A stretch of DNA of 64,000 nt from NCBI RefSeq assembly GCF_000763315.1, contig NZ_JPST01000006.1, positions 62,001 to 126,000 of the forward strand, read 5' to 3'. Numbering within the stretch: the first letter of the stretch is position 1; every line of letters starts with the position of its first letter. Of this stretch, positions 34,829-43,290 are shown piece after piece. Made by a program: the position numbers and the translations under genes. The notes below the pieces were generated by a model. The model was not told the origin of the DNA and did not search any database. It worked only from the letters and a program-made list of their open reading frames with translations. This DNA is from Thermoactinomyces daqus (GTDB lineage: Bacteria; Bacillota; Bacilli; Thermoactinomycetales; Thermoactinomycetaceae).

Positions 34829-35407
34829 TTGTCCTATACAGATAGAGCCGTGGAGTACCGTCAGATAGTGACCAAAGCGGTATGTGGAAAAGGAAGAAAA
34901 TTTTCGCAAGTGACACATACCATTACTCCGCCGGAAAAATTGCACACGATTCTGGGCGCGTGGGTGATCAACCATCAATATGAATGCAGCAAAGTCGGGG
35001 AAGCGGTTGAAGTTCGCGGTAGCTATGATATTAATATCTGGTATTCGACAAAAGGAAACACCAAAACCGATGTTGTCAAAGAAACCGTTTTTTATACAGA
35101 GCAGGTTCCGCTGAGCTATTATGACCAAAACACCCGGGATGCCTCAGTTTCAGTTAGTGCCGCTGTGACGCAGGCTCCAAACTGCGTGGAAGCGTCGATC
35201 GCCTCACATCATGATGGAGTCGATGTGCGAATCGAAAAGGAGTTTGCCGTCGAAATGATCGGAGAAACCAAAATTTGTGTACCCGTCTACCCGTTGGAAT
35301 ATGCGGAGCTGGATGATAAAGAAGTGGCGAGCGGGTACAGTGAAATGGATGAGTCCTCTTTTGACGATTTGGATCCTGATCTGGTCATCGACGATTTGGA
35401 GGACTAG
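34829..35407 (+). CDS. cotE: Outer spore coat morphogenetic protein CotE
   Basis: 192 residues from TTG 34829, seven nt after GGAGGAGGG. Strong CotE pattern: YRQIVTKAVCGKGRKFSQVT, ILGAWVINHQYE, YDINIWYSTKGNTKT, and an acidic C-terminus (ESSFDDLDPDLVIDDLED). CotE organises outer-coat assembly in the mother cell. Between ymcA and mutS as in B. subtilis, with the amidoligase gene inserted after it. Confidence 0.95.
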   Translation: MSYTDRAVEYRQIVTKAVCGKGRKFSQVTHTITPPEKLHTILGAWVINHQYECSKVGEAVEVRGSYDINIWYSTKGNTKTDVVKETVFYTEQVPLSYYDQNTRDASVSVSAAVTQAPNCVEASIASHHDGVDVRIEKEFAVEMIGETKICVPVYPLEYAELDDKEVASGYSEMDESSFDDLDPDLVIDDLED

Positions 35408-35569
35408 GATTGAGTGTAAAAGATGAAAAATTGATTGCCGGCTGCTGGTTTTGCATCAATCAGCAGCTTATGTTTGCAGAGGGTCGGGTGGTTGCTCCTG
35501 ATCCTTTTTTTGTGTCACCATCTATCATATGCTTCAATGCTCCGCCCGATTAGACTTTTGTCTTTTGCT

Positions 35570-35598
35570 AACCATTTTTCCCCGTTCCACATACTATA
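35570..35598 (+). promoter_or_regulatory. Sigma-K-type promoter candidate for the amidoligase gene
   Basis: CATACTATA (35590-35598) is an exact match to the sigma-K -10 CATAnnnTA; AACC at 35570-35573 provides the AC -35 element about 17 bp upstream. Upstream, 35409-35569 holds only an imperfect GCTGCTG/CAGCAGC hairpin (35447-35473). Confidence 0.55.
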
Positions 35599-35652
35599 TC
35601 AGCATCATGCCCTTGAAGTGAGCAAGAGAGATGGGAAGAAAGGGGAAAGGTT

Positions 35653-37047
35653 ATGGGCACCATTACCCTTCCTTATCTGGCAGTAGATCATGGAAAAGGG
35701 ATTCGCGATTTCATTGTGGAAAAGCAGAATTTGGCATCGACCATCCGCTTGGAACTGCCGGAAGCAAGCAGGCTATCGGAATACATGCTTGTATTGAACG
35801 ATGAGAAACAGGTGACGAAGTGCCGGAATTTGGTGGAGCGAAATCGGATATTGCTGATGCATGGCCTGCCTGTGGCAGTGAATGCAACCATATTGAGAGA
35901 GTATATTTTGGCCGTTTTCCAAACAAGGGTTTTGCTGATCTATCGTTCAGTAAACAATTCCGCCTTTCTTCCGGCTGCCAAAAAACAAAGACGGGTGACT
36001 TACCGGCGCGTTCCCCTGTCGGAACGGACGAGGGAAACGCGCAAAGCGCAGGAATTGGCCATCCGCGCCGTTTATGCACTCGGATTGGACTATGGCGTTG
36101 TCAAACTGGGGATTGGCACGGGAAGGAAAATGGTGATTCAGCAAGTGAACCCGTCCCCGCGTTTAAATAAGGAAATGGAAACGGCATATGTGCAGGCGAT
36201 CACCCAATACATGAAAGGGTGTGCACGCTCCCGGACACCGTTGGAGGAGATTGTTTTGGGGGCAGACCCTGAATTTGTCATGGAATCACCGCAAGGAAAA
36301 TTGCTGATTGCTTCAAATTATTTTCCCGTTCGCGGCAAGGTGGGATGTGACGCGATCTGGTTGGGTCAAAATCGCTCGCACAAACCGCTTGTCGAACTCA
36401 GACCCGACCCGACGCCAAATCCGCGACAGCTCGTTGTGCGCATTTATCAGTCACTCATTTTTGCCAATAAAAAAATGGGAAAAGTTCCGGCCAAGTGGCT
36501 GGCAGGTGCCATGCCGTATGAGGGATTTCCGCTGGGAGGGCATATCCATTTCAGCGGTATACAGCCGGATTTTAAATTGCTCCGGGCACTGGATAACTAT
36601 TTGGCAATGTTGCTCGTGATCGCAGAGGATGAAAAAGGGAAGAGACGGCGTCCCAAATACGGTTTTCTGGGGGATTTTCGCTATCAGGACTACGGCGGAT
36701 TCGAGTATCGGACGCCGCCGAGCTGGCTTGTCTCCCCTACACTGACCAAAGGCGTGTTTGTGACAGCGAAGCTGATCGCCGCCAATTATAAACAGCTTCG
36801 GTATAACCCGCTGGCCGATGTATCGATGCAGGAAGCCTATTACAAAGGGCGGAAACAGGCGATTGCCGACTGGCTCCCCATCTTGTGGCAAGATCTGAAA
36901 CAATGCCCGGATTATAAAGTGTACCAGGCCTATTTGGATGATTTTTACCATTATCTCGCCTCCGGGATCACTTGGGATGAATCGCAGGATTTTCGCAAAT
37001 TTTGGCGTTTGCCGCCATACGGCAAGAAAAAAACGGAGCAAACATAA
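35653..37047 (+). CDS. Putative amidoligase (phiEco32-like COOH-NH2 ligase) spore-associated protein
   Basis: 464 residues. The N-terminal part (1-190) is unassigned but includes VVKLGIGTGRKMVIQQVNPSPRL, which resembles an ATP-grasp C-lobe as in spore-coat YheC/YheD proteins. From about 200 on it shows the COOH-NH2 ligase type 2 (PF14395-like) pattern: LGADPEFVM, VGCDAIW, HKPLVELRPDPTPNPRQLV, GGHIHFSG, and a C-terminal region with FEYRTPPSWL. Such enzymes, of the glutamine-synthetase fold, are predicted to form amide bonds between carboxylates and amines. AAGGGGAAAGG precedes the ATG. A sigma-K-like promoter and the cotE neighbour suggest a mother-cell role in spore-coat crosslinking or peptide synthesis; this is inference. 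Confidence 0.75.
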   Translation: MGTITLPYLAVDHGKGIRDFIVEKQNLASTIRLELPEASRLSEYMLVLNDEKQVTKCRNLVERNRILLMHGLPVAVNATILREYILAVFQTRVLLIYRSVNNSAFLPAAKKQRRVTYRRVPLSERTRETRKAQELAIRAVYALGLDYGVVKLGIGTGRKMVIQQVNPSPRLNKEMETAYVQAITQYMKGCARSRTPLEEIVLGADPEFVMESPQGKLLIASNYFPVRGKVGCDAIWLGQNRSHKPLVELRPDPTPNPRQLVVRIYQSLIFANKKMGKVPAKWLAGAMPYEGFPLGGHIHFSGIQPDFKLLRALDNYLAMLLVIAEDEKGKRRRPKYGFLGDFRYQDYGGFEYRTPPSWLVSPTLTKGVFVTAKLIAANYKQLRYNPLADVSMQEAYYKGRKQAIADWLPILWQDLKQCPDYKVYQAYLDDFYHYLASGITWDESQDFRKFWRLPPYGKKKTEQT

Positions 37048-37066
37048 TGTGTTGAATGGTCATTCG

Positions 37067-37075
37067 TGTTACAAT
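37067..37075 (+). promoter_or_regulatory. Extended -10 candidate for mutS
   Basis: TGT-TACAAT at 37067-37075, 38 bases before the mutS start. No good -35 box is visible. Confidence 0.35.
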
Positions 37076-37112
37076 GGTGTAATGAAAAACAGAAAAACGG
37101 AGGCAGAGAACG

Positions 37113-37214
37113 TTGGCAAAATATACGCCGATGATTCAGCAATACTTATCGATTAAGGCACAATATCCTGATGCCTTTTTATTTTTTCGTTTAGGCGATT
37201 TTTATGAAATGTTT
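37113..37214 (+). CDS. mutS: DNA mismatch repair protein MutS, 5' exon
   Basis: TTG 37113 (after GGAGGCAGAG) begins 34 codons: [20 protein letters not shown] then [14 protein letters not shown]. This is the MutS N-terminus including the F-x-E mismatch-recognition motif (F30, E32). The exon ends after codon 34 (TTT, 37212-37214), where the group II intron starts. Without splicing, translation would add only V-R-P and stop at TAA. Joined to the 3' exon it gives an uninterrupted 880-residue MutS, in line with the 850-880 residues usual in Bacillales. Confidence 0.93.
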
Positions 37215-37495
37215 GTGCGCCCATAAGGGTTCTGAGTGAAATCTGCCCCTGGCAAGGCAGTTGGCGGTCGGACGCACGGATGCCAATCGTCAACCAGCTG
37301 ATCCGAAGGGGAAACCCGACGGGGAGTGTAGCATGCTGGTAAAGCCGTAAGTTGCTGGGTTGCCACAGCACGACTGAACGGCAAGACGAAATGCTGTGAA
37401 TGAGGAAGAAGGCTGGACTGCTTGAAGGATAGCCCGAGCTGGCCGATCATAGCCTGTGACGGAAGGCAACCGGAACGTCACATGGTCAAGCCGCA

Positions 37496-37514
37496 CGGCA
37501 GAAAGACATTGCCG
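37496..37514 (+). other. EBS1 hairpin of the group II intron
   Basis: Five-bp stem CGGCA/TGCCG with a nine-base loop GAAAGACAT. Loop bases 37504-37509 (AGACAT) pair with the last six exon bases ATGTTT (37209-37214, one G-U), and loop base A37503 can pair with the first base of the 3' exon (T38012), the delta interaction of class IIA introns. Confidence 0.65.
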
Positions 37515-37916
37515 GGCGGGGCGTCCCTTGACCAAGCATCTCCGTCGGAGACAAAAGGGCGAACGTCCCATCCGACATCACAGCGCGCCTGTTCCTCAGA
37601 ATCTAAATGGGGATCACCTAAGGCGGAAGGCTTGTTTGCAGCTATGGCACATGAGGTGTCTGAATATCCGCTATGGTGACGGAGTCTCCGTAGTAGTCCG
37701 CGCCAGGGAAAGCCTGGTACATGGCGAAGGGAGACAGCCTGCTGCGTTTAACGCAGGGCGAAGGAAGGAGCGGGAGGCTCCGGGAAAATCCGGCGTCTTG
37801 CGTTAACCGGTTTAGCCGTGAAGGTCATCGCACTTTTACATTACATATTCAGCAAAAACAGGCAGGATGAGCAGTTGCCGCAGGAGATGGAGGCTAAACC
37901 GGCTCCGGCAGGTGGA

Positions 37917-37950
37917 GAGCCGTATACGCCGAGAGGTGTACGTACGGTTC
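37917..37950 (+). other. Group II intron domain V (catalytic hairpin)
   Basis: Exactly 34 nt: lower stem GAGCCGTA/TACGGTTC (8 bp), two-base CG bulge, upper stem TACGCC/GGTGTA (6 bp) and a GAGA (GNRA) tetraloop. The AGC catalytic triad is at 37918-37920. Confidence 0.93.
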
Positions 37951-38011
37951 GGAGGGAGGGGCGGAGAAACCAATCGCCGCGAGGCGGTCAGGCGCTCGGT
38001 TCCTACCCTAC

Positions 38012-40552
38012 TTTGAAGATGCCGAAAAAGCGGCGGAAGAATTGGAGATCACGCTGACAAGCCGCGATGGCGGCAACGAACGAATTCCCATGTGTGGAGT
38101 GCCTTATCATTCCGCTCATACGTATGTGGAACGTTTAATCGATAAAGGGTACAAAGTTGCGATTTGCGAGCAGATCGAAAATCCTGCCACGGCCAAAGGC
38201 GTCGTGAAGCGGGAAGTGGTCCGGGTGATCACCCCGGGCACGATTATCGAAGAGAATATGCTGGATGAGAGAGAAAATAATTTCCTGCTCACCCTGTCAG
38301 GCTCTGAGGGGGAAATGGCCCTTGCCGCGGTTGATCTGTCCACGGGGGAATGGCATGTTACCGAGATGACCGATGGTTTGGAGTTTGTGCTGGATGAAGC
38401 ATCGAGCTATCGTCCGAGAGAGATTGTCCTTGAGGAAAAACTGGCACAAAACACGGCTCTTCGCGAAAAGCTGGAAACGCGGTTGAAATGCCTGATCACG
38501 TCTTTCACCCTGACGCCGCAGGAAGAGGCGGAAGTGATGAAAGAGATGCCCCGGCAATTTCCCGATGCTGCGGACGTATGCAAAACTCCGGGACTGGAAC
38601 GCGTTGTCCGCCTGTTGTTTGCGTATCTGCAACAAACGCAAAAACGGACATTGGGGCATGTTCAGCGTTTGCGCCGCTATGATGCGAAACAGTATATGAT
38701 GCTTGATGAGTCGGCAAGGCGCAACCTGGAGCTGACGGTGACACTTGCCGACGGGAAAAAGAAGGGATCCCTGCTGTGGCTTCTTGACCAGACGGCAACG
38801 GCCATGGGAAGCCGCCTGCTGAGAAGGTGGCTGGACAAGCCGCTGTTGAGCTTAAGTGAAATTAAGCGGCGACAAAATACGGTCGAATCCTTTTTGTCCG
38901 ATTTTATTTTGTTGGACGAGGTTCGCGATTTGCTGAAGCAGGTTTATGATCTGGAACGGTTGGCGGCCAGGATTGCTTACGGGTCCACCAATGCCCGTGA
39001 ACTGGTCAATGTCAAGCGGTCGCTGTCCGTGATCCCGCAGCTGCGCGAGCGTTTAATCAATTCCGGTTCTCGTGAATTGGTTGAAATGGGGGAAGGTCTT
39101 GACGAATGTGTGGATGTGCGGGAATGGATTGCCTCTGCGATTGTCGATGAGCCCCCGGTATCGGTCAAAGAGGGAGGAATGATCCGTGAGGGCTTTCATG
39201 AAAAATTGGACGAATTGCGGGCAATCCAAAAGGATGGAAAGAGCTGGATCGCCGGACTGGAGCAGCGGGAAAAGGAAAAAACAGGAATCAAATCGTTGAA
39301 GATTGGATATAACCGCGTGTTCGGTTATTATATCGAAGTGACCAAAAGCAACCTGCATCTGGTGCCGGAAGACCGTTACCAGCGGAAGCAAACGCTGGCC
39401 AACGCCGAACGGTTTATCACTCCGGAATTAAAAGAGCGGGAGCAGATGATTTTAAACGCGTCAGAAAAATCGGTGGAGATGGAGTATGAGATCTTTGCGG
39501 AAGTGCGTGCCAAAGTGGCGGAACAAGCAGCCCGTCTGCAGCGGCTGGCCGAATCTGTCGCGGAATTGGATGTGTTGCAGGCTTTTGCTCTGGTGGCCAA
39601 AAAATATCAATATACCCGCCCGCGCGTACATGCGGAAGACGGGTTGAAGATCAGGGCGGGGCGCCATCCGGTTGTGGAGGCGGTCACCCCCGGCGGGGAA
39701 TTTGTCGCCAACGATGCCGATCTGGATGCCAGGGATCGCCAGATTTTACTGATCACCGGCCCCAACATGGCAGGCAAAAGCACCTATATGCGGCAAGTGG
39801 CGCTGATTACGATCATGGCGCAGATCGGCAGTTTCGTTCCGGCCGACGAGGCGGAGATCGCCATCGTTGACCGCATTTTCACGCGGATCGGGGCGGCGGA
39901 CGATCTCATTGGCGGGCGCAGTACCTTTATGGTCGAGATGGCCGAAACGTGTCACGCGCTGAAAGAAGCGACACCGCGCAGTTTGATATTGCTGGATGAA
40001 GTGGGACGCGGAACCTCCACTTACGACGGAATGGCGCTCGCGCATGCGATCGTGGAGTATATTCACGACCAAATTGGAGCAAAAACGCTTTTTTCGACGC
40101 ACTACCATGAATTGACCGGTCTGGAGGAAACATTGCAGCGTTTGGTCAATGTTCACGCTCAGTGTATTGAAAAGAACGGAAAGGTCGTTTTTTTGCACCG
40201 GATCATTCCCGGGGGAGCCGATCGCAGTTATGGCATCCATGTAGCGGAATTGGCCGGCCTTCCGGCAACTGTGATCAAGCGGGCGAAGCAGCTGCTTCAT
40301 GAGCTGGAGGGGCGGATGGAGAGTGAGGCGACGGCCAAAGAAACGACGGCTGAGGATTTGTCCGGCCAGTTGAGCTTGTTTGATTACCAAGGGGTGCAAA
40401 AGAGCGATCCGGTTCAGGCGCCGGCTGTCAAAGAGGCGGACGGGATCGGTGCGGAAATTGTTCAGGCCGTTAAAGAATGGGATTTGATGAATAAAACCCC
40501 GTTTGAATGCATGCAATTTCTCCATGAGCTGAAACAAAAATTGAACCGATAG
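38012..40552 (+). CDS. mutS: DNA mismatch repair protein MutS, 3' exon
   Basis: 846 residues in phase with the 5' exon, starting FEDAEKAAEELEITLTSRDG. Domains: rest of the mismatch-binding domain, connector, core/lever, clamp, then the ATPase with Walker A GPNMAGKST, ILLDEVGRGTSTYDG (Walker B) and the FSTHYHEL switch; C-terminal MutL/beta-clamp tail with LSGQLSLFDY (QLSLF clamp-binding motif). MutS recognises mismatches and recruits MutL. No premature stop or frameshift within 2.5 kb, so the gene is under selection despite the intron. The in-frame TTG at 38042 is not a plausible independent start because it lacks a ribosome binding site and the recognition motif. mutL starts 26 bases downstream. 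Confidence 0.97.
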   Translation, partial: FEDAEKAAEELEITLTSRDGGNERIPMCGVPYHSAHTYVERLIDKGYKVAICEQIENPATAKGVVKREVVRVITPGTIIEENMLDERENNFLLTLSGSEGEMALAAVDLSTGEWHVTEMTDGLEFVLDEASSYRPREIVLEEKLAQNTALREKLETRLKCLITSFTLTPQEEAEVMKEMPRQFPDAADVCKTPGLERVVRLLFAYLQQTQKRTLGHVQRLRRYDAKQYMMLDESARRNLELTVTLADGKKKGSLLWLLDQTATAMGSRLLRRWLDKPLLSLSEIKRRQNTVESFLSDFILLDEVRDLLKQVYDLERLAARIAYGSTNARELVNVKRSLSVIPQLRERLINSGSRELVEMGEGLDECVDVREWIASAIVDEPPVSVKEGGMIREGFHEKLDELRAIQKDGKSWIAGLEQREKEKTGIKSLKIGYNRVFGYYIEVTKSNLHLVPEDRYQRKQTLANAERFITPELKEREQMILNASEKSVEMEYEIFAEVRAKVAEQAARLQRLAESVAELDVLQAFALVAKKYQYTRPRVHAEDGLKIRAGRHPVVEAVTPGGEFVANDADLDARDRQILLITGPNMAGKSTYMRQVALITIMAQIGSFVPADEAEIAIVDRIFTRIGAADDLIGGRSTFMVEMAETCHALKEATPRSLILLDEVGRGTSTYDGMALAHAIVEYIHDQIGAKTLFSTHYHELTGLEETLQRLVNVHAQCIEKNGKVVFLHRIIPGGADRSYGIHVAELAGLPATVIKRAKQLLHELEGRMESEATAKETTAEDLSGQLSLFDYQGVQKSDPVQAPAVKEADGIGAEIVQAVKEWDLMNKTPFECMQFLHELKQKLNR

Positions 40553-40577
40553 AAAATGAAGGGGAGGGGAGAGCAGC

Positions 40578-42503
40578 ATGGGAAAAATTAAAGTGATGGA
40601 CGACCACCTCGCCAACCAGATCGCAGCCGGTGAGGTGGTCGAACGCCCGGCTTCCGTGGTGAAAGAGCTGGTTGAGAATGCAATCGACGCCGAAGCGACC
40701 AAAATCGCCGTGCAGATTGAAGAGGGCGGCATTTCGCTCATTCAGGTTTCGGATAACGGCAGCGGGATGGACAGGGAAGATGCCGTTACGGCTTTTTCGC
40801 GGCATGCCACGAGCAAGATCAAGCGAGAGCGTGACCTTTTCTCCATCCAGACGCTCGGGTTTCGCGGTGAAGCGTTGCCGAGCATCGCCTCTGTGGCCAG
40901 GGTGACTTTGACGACAGCCCATGACCCCTCCGAACTGGCAACCCGGGTGACGATTGCCGGCGGTGAAGTGCTTGATGTGGAAGATACTTCGCGATCCCGT
41001 GGAACGGATGTCGTAGTGAAAGATTTGTTCTATAATACCCCGGCTCGTTTGAAGTACTTAAAAACCGTCAACACTGAGGTTAGCCATGTGGCGGATGTCG
41101 TGGGCAGACTGGCGATTTCCCATCCTTCGATCGCGTTTTCCCTCACACATAACGGCCGCGAGTTGTTTCGCACTTCAGGTGATGGAAAATTGTTGCACGC
41201 GCTCTATGCGCTTTACGGTAAACAAGTGGCCAGCCGGTTTGTCCAGGTCAGCGGTGAAAATTTGGACTTCCGCCTCAAGGGATATATGAGCAAACCGGAG
41301 GTGACCCGTTCGACCCGTTCTTATCTCTCGATCATCCTCAACGGCCGTTTTGTCCGTTCCATCCCCATCACCCAGGCGGTGTTACGGGCATACGGCACGT
41401 TGCTCCCATCCGGGCGCTACCCCATCGGTGCCTTGCATATTGAAATGGACCCGAAACTGGTCGATGTCAACGTTCATCCTTCCAAGCTGGAAGTGCGACT
41501 GAGCAAGGAAAAAGAATGTTGCCAGCTGATTGAAGAGGCCATCAGACAGGCCTTCGGACGTGAGCGGTTTGTTCCTCAGGCCGAGGCACCGCGAAGCAAA
41601 GAGAAAAAGCCGATCCAGGAATCACTCCGCTGGGACTTGGCTGCGAGCGAGGCCAAAAAGGCGTACCCGCTTCCCGCGAGCAGAACCGAACCGGATCGTG
41701 TGAAGGAAACGGCGCCTAAGCAGGCCGGTTGGGAACCGGAACCCAAGCAGACAAAAGATGAGAATTCGCCTCGTTATCGGTCGGCCCTTTCTTCCTTGAC
41801 ACAGGCAGAAGAAACGCGGAAAGCGGAGAAACAGGAACCGGAGCCCGCACCCGAGGAAAAGGGAACCGGCTTGCCAGACAATGCGGCGGAAACAGAACCC
41901 GGAGAGCAACCGGCTGAACCCCGTCTCCCGCACCTGTTGCCTCTGGCGCAGATTCACGGAACCTATATTGTGGCTCAGGCGGAAGACGGATTTTATTTGC
42001 TGGACCAGCACGCGGCCCATGAGCGGATTTATTATGAAATCTACTCAAAAAAACTGGGAGAAGAGAATCATAAACAATATCCCCTGCTGGTTCCGCTCAC
42101 GATCGAATGTTCCCCGGCAGAAGCGGAAGTGCTGGAAAGCCGGCTTGACTATTTGCGCAGGTGGGGATTGGAGATTGAACCGTTCGGTGGCACCACTTTT
42201 GTCGTGCGGGCTTACCCAACCTGGTTTCCAAGCGGTCAGCCGGTGGAATTGGTGCATGAAATCATCGAATGGCTGAAAGAACATGGCGAAGTGAATACCG
42301 CGATGCTGCGGGACGGAGCTGCGAAAATGATGTCGTGCAAAGCGGCGATCAAAGCCAACCGCCATTTGCGCCAGGATGAAATGGAAGAGCTGCTCCGGCG
42401 GTTGAACGACTGTGAGAACCCGTTTACCTGTCCGCACGGCCGGCCGATCCTCATTCATTTTTCTACCTATGAACTGGAAAAAATGTTTAAAAGGGTGATG
42501 TAG
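40578..42503 (+). CDS. mutL: DNA mismatch repair endonuclease MutL
   Basis: 641 residues. GHKL ATPase motifs: ELVENAIDAEA, DNGSGM, and TLGFRGEALPSIASV. After a Pro/Glu-rich linker (about 330-450) the C-terminal dimerisation domain carries the endonuclease motif DQHAAHERI and a CPHGRP metal-site motif. So this is a nicking MutL as in bacteria without MutH. GGGGAGGGGAGAG precedes the ATG. Operon with mutS; its end leads directly into the methyltransferase gene. Confidence 0.97.
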   Translation: MGKIKVMDDHLANQIAAGEVVERPASVVKELVENAIDAEATKIAVQIEEGGISLIQVSDNGSGMDREDAVTAFSRHATSKIKRERDLFSIQTLGFRGEALPSIASVARVTLTTAHDPSELATRVTIAGGEVLDVEDTSRSRGTDVVVKDLFYNTPARLKYLKTVNTEVSHVADVVGRLAISHPSIAFSLTHNGRELFRTSGDGKLLHALYALYGKQVASRFVQVSGENLDFRLKGYMSKPEVTRSTRSYLSIILNGRFVRSIPITQAVLRAYGTLLPSGRYPIGALHIEMDPKLVDVNVHPSKLEVRLSKEKECCQLIEEAIRQAFGRERFVPQAEAPRSKEKKPIQESLRWDLAASEAKKAYPLPASRTEPDRVKETAPKQAGWEPEPKQTKDENSPRYRSALSSLTQAEETRKAEKQEPEPAPEEKGTGLPDNAAETEPGEQPAEPRLPHLLPLAQIHGTYIVAQAEDGFYLLDQHAAHERIYYEIYSKKLGEENHKQYPLLVPLTIECSPAEAEVLESRLDYLRRWGLEIEPFGGTTFVVRAYPTWFPSGQPVELVHEIIEWLKEHGEVNTAMLRDGAAKMMSCKAAIKANRHLRQDEMEELLRRLNDCENPFTCPHGRPILIHFSTYELEKMFKRVM

Positions 42504-42504
42504 C

Positions 42505-43290
42505 ATTTTATTTGTCACAACCTCATTTCATCCGGGGAATCGCCAGCAAAAAGAAGCGATGGAATTGGCCGCTTCCCTCGGTGTCCGGTATATCAGCCGG
42601 GAACGCGCTTCCCTGCCTGATCTGTTTCAGCAAACAGGACTGGAGCGGGCGGTGATTGTGACCAAGAAAGAGTGGCGCTATGAGGACAAAGAGGGGAATC
42701 AGTTTTTCTTTCACCCCAATATGTCCGCCCTGCGCATCAAACAGCTCATCGGCGGGGATACGGATGCGATGGTCTCCGTTGCCGGGATGCGCGAAGGGGA
42801 TCGCGTATTGGATTGCACCCTGGGCATGGGAGCGGATTCCATCGTCGCTTCCTTTGCGGTCGGCCCTTCCGGCAAGGTTGTGGCCCTGGAAAGCGAGCCG
42901 GTGATCGCGGCCATCGTCAAACACGGCCTGCACAGTTATCAGACACAGCGCAAGGAGCTGGACCGGGCCATGCGGAGGGTTGAAGTGATTCAATCCGATT
43001 ATCGGACCTATTTAAAGCAGTGTGCAGATGAATCATTTGATATTGTCATGTTCGATCCCATGTTTCGGGAGACGGTTAAGGCCTCCGCAGCCATGCAGCA
43101 ATTAAAACCGCTGGCCAATCCGGCTCCGCTTGATCAGGAATCGGTCGCTGAAGCCGTCAGGGTGGCGAAAAAAGCGGTTTTGCTGAAAGAACGGGTCAAA
43201 AGCGGGGAATTTGAGCGGCTCGGCTTTGTCGTTGCGAAAGAATCATCCCAGTTTGCCTGGGGTGTGATCCGGAAAGGGGAGAAGCAGTGA
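42505..43290 (+). CDS. RsmJ-like class I SAM-dependent methyltransferase (AUU start)
   Basis: 261 residues if started at ATT 42505, directly after mutL and seven nt after AAGGGTG. The first ATG (42559) would cut off ILFVTTSFHPGNRQQKEA, which looks like genuine family N-terminus (VTTS...P.. followed by LAASLGVRYISR). Methyltransferase core: RVLDCTLGMGADSIV (motif I), ALESEP, and FDIVMFDPMF (DPMF catalytic-type motif), the pattern of the RsmJ/UPF0341 group that methylates rRNA guanine. The GTGA overlap links it to miaA. The rRNA target is inference from family. Confidence 0.78.
   Translation: MLFVTTSFHPGNRQQKEAMELAASLGVRYISRERASLPDLFQQTGLERAVIVTKKEWRYEDKEGNQFFFHPNMSALRIKQLIGGDTDAMVSVAGMREGDRVLDCTLGMGADSIVASFAVGPSGKVVALESEPVIAAIVKHGLHSYQTQRKELDRAMRRVEVIQSDYRTYLKQCADESFDIVMFDPMFRETVKASAAMQQLKPLANPAPLDQESVAEAVRVAKKAVLLKERVKSGEFERLGFVVAKESSQFAWGVIRKGEKQ

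Larger units (their letters stand above)
37215..38011 (+). mobile_element. ORF-less group II intron inserted in mutS
   Basis: 797 nt. Starts GTGCGCCC (group II 5' consensus GUGYG) and ends CCCTAC (3' AY). Near the 3' end lies a textbook 34-nt domain V (37917-37950) and a domain VI with a likely bulged branch-point A at 38005, seven nt from the end. Domain IV is a 96-nt stem-loop closed by an 11-bp perfect repeat (37807-37817 with 37892-37902); in mobile introns this is where the reverse transcriptase/maturase ORF sits, and here there is none. Removal restores the MutS frame exactly (EMF joined to FEDAEKAAEELEIT). Splicing or mobility would need a maturase supplied from elsewhere. Confidence 0.93.

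Noticed and set aside
37422-38057. Open frames within the mutS intron as a maturase or other protein
   Set aside because: They show no reverse-transcriptase motifs, overlap structured domains I-VI and lack ribosome binding sites.
38042-40552. MutS starting independently at TTG 38042
   Set aside because: No SD upstream, would lack the F-x-E region, and the frame joins exactly to the upstream exon after intron removal.
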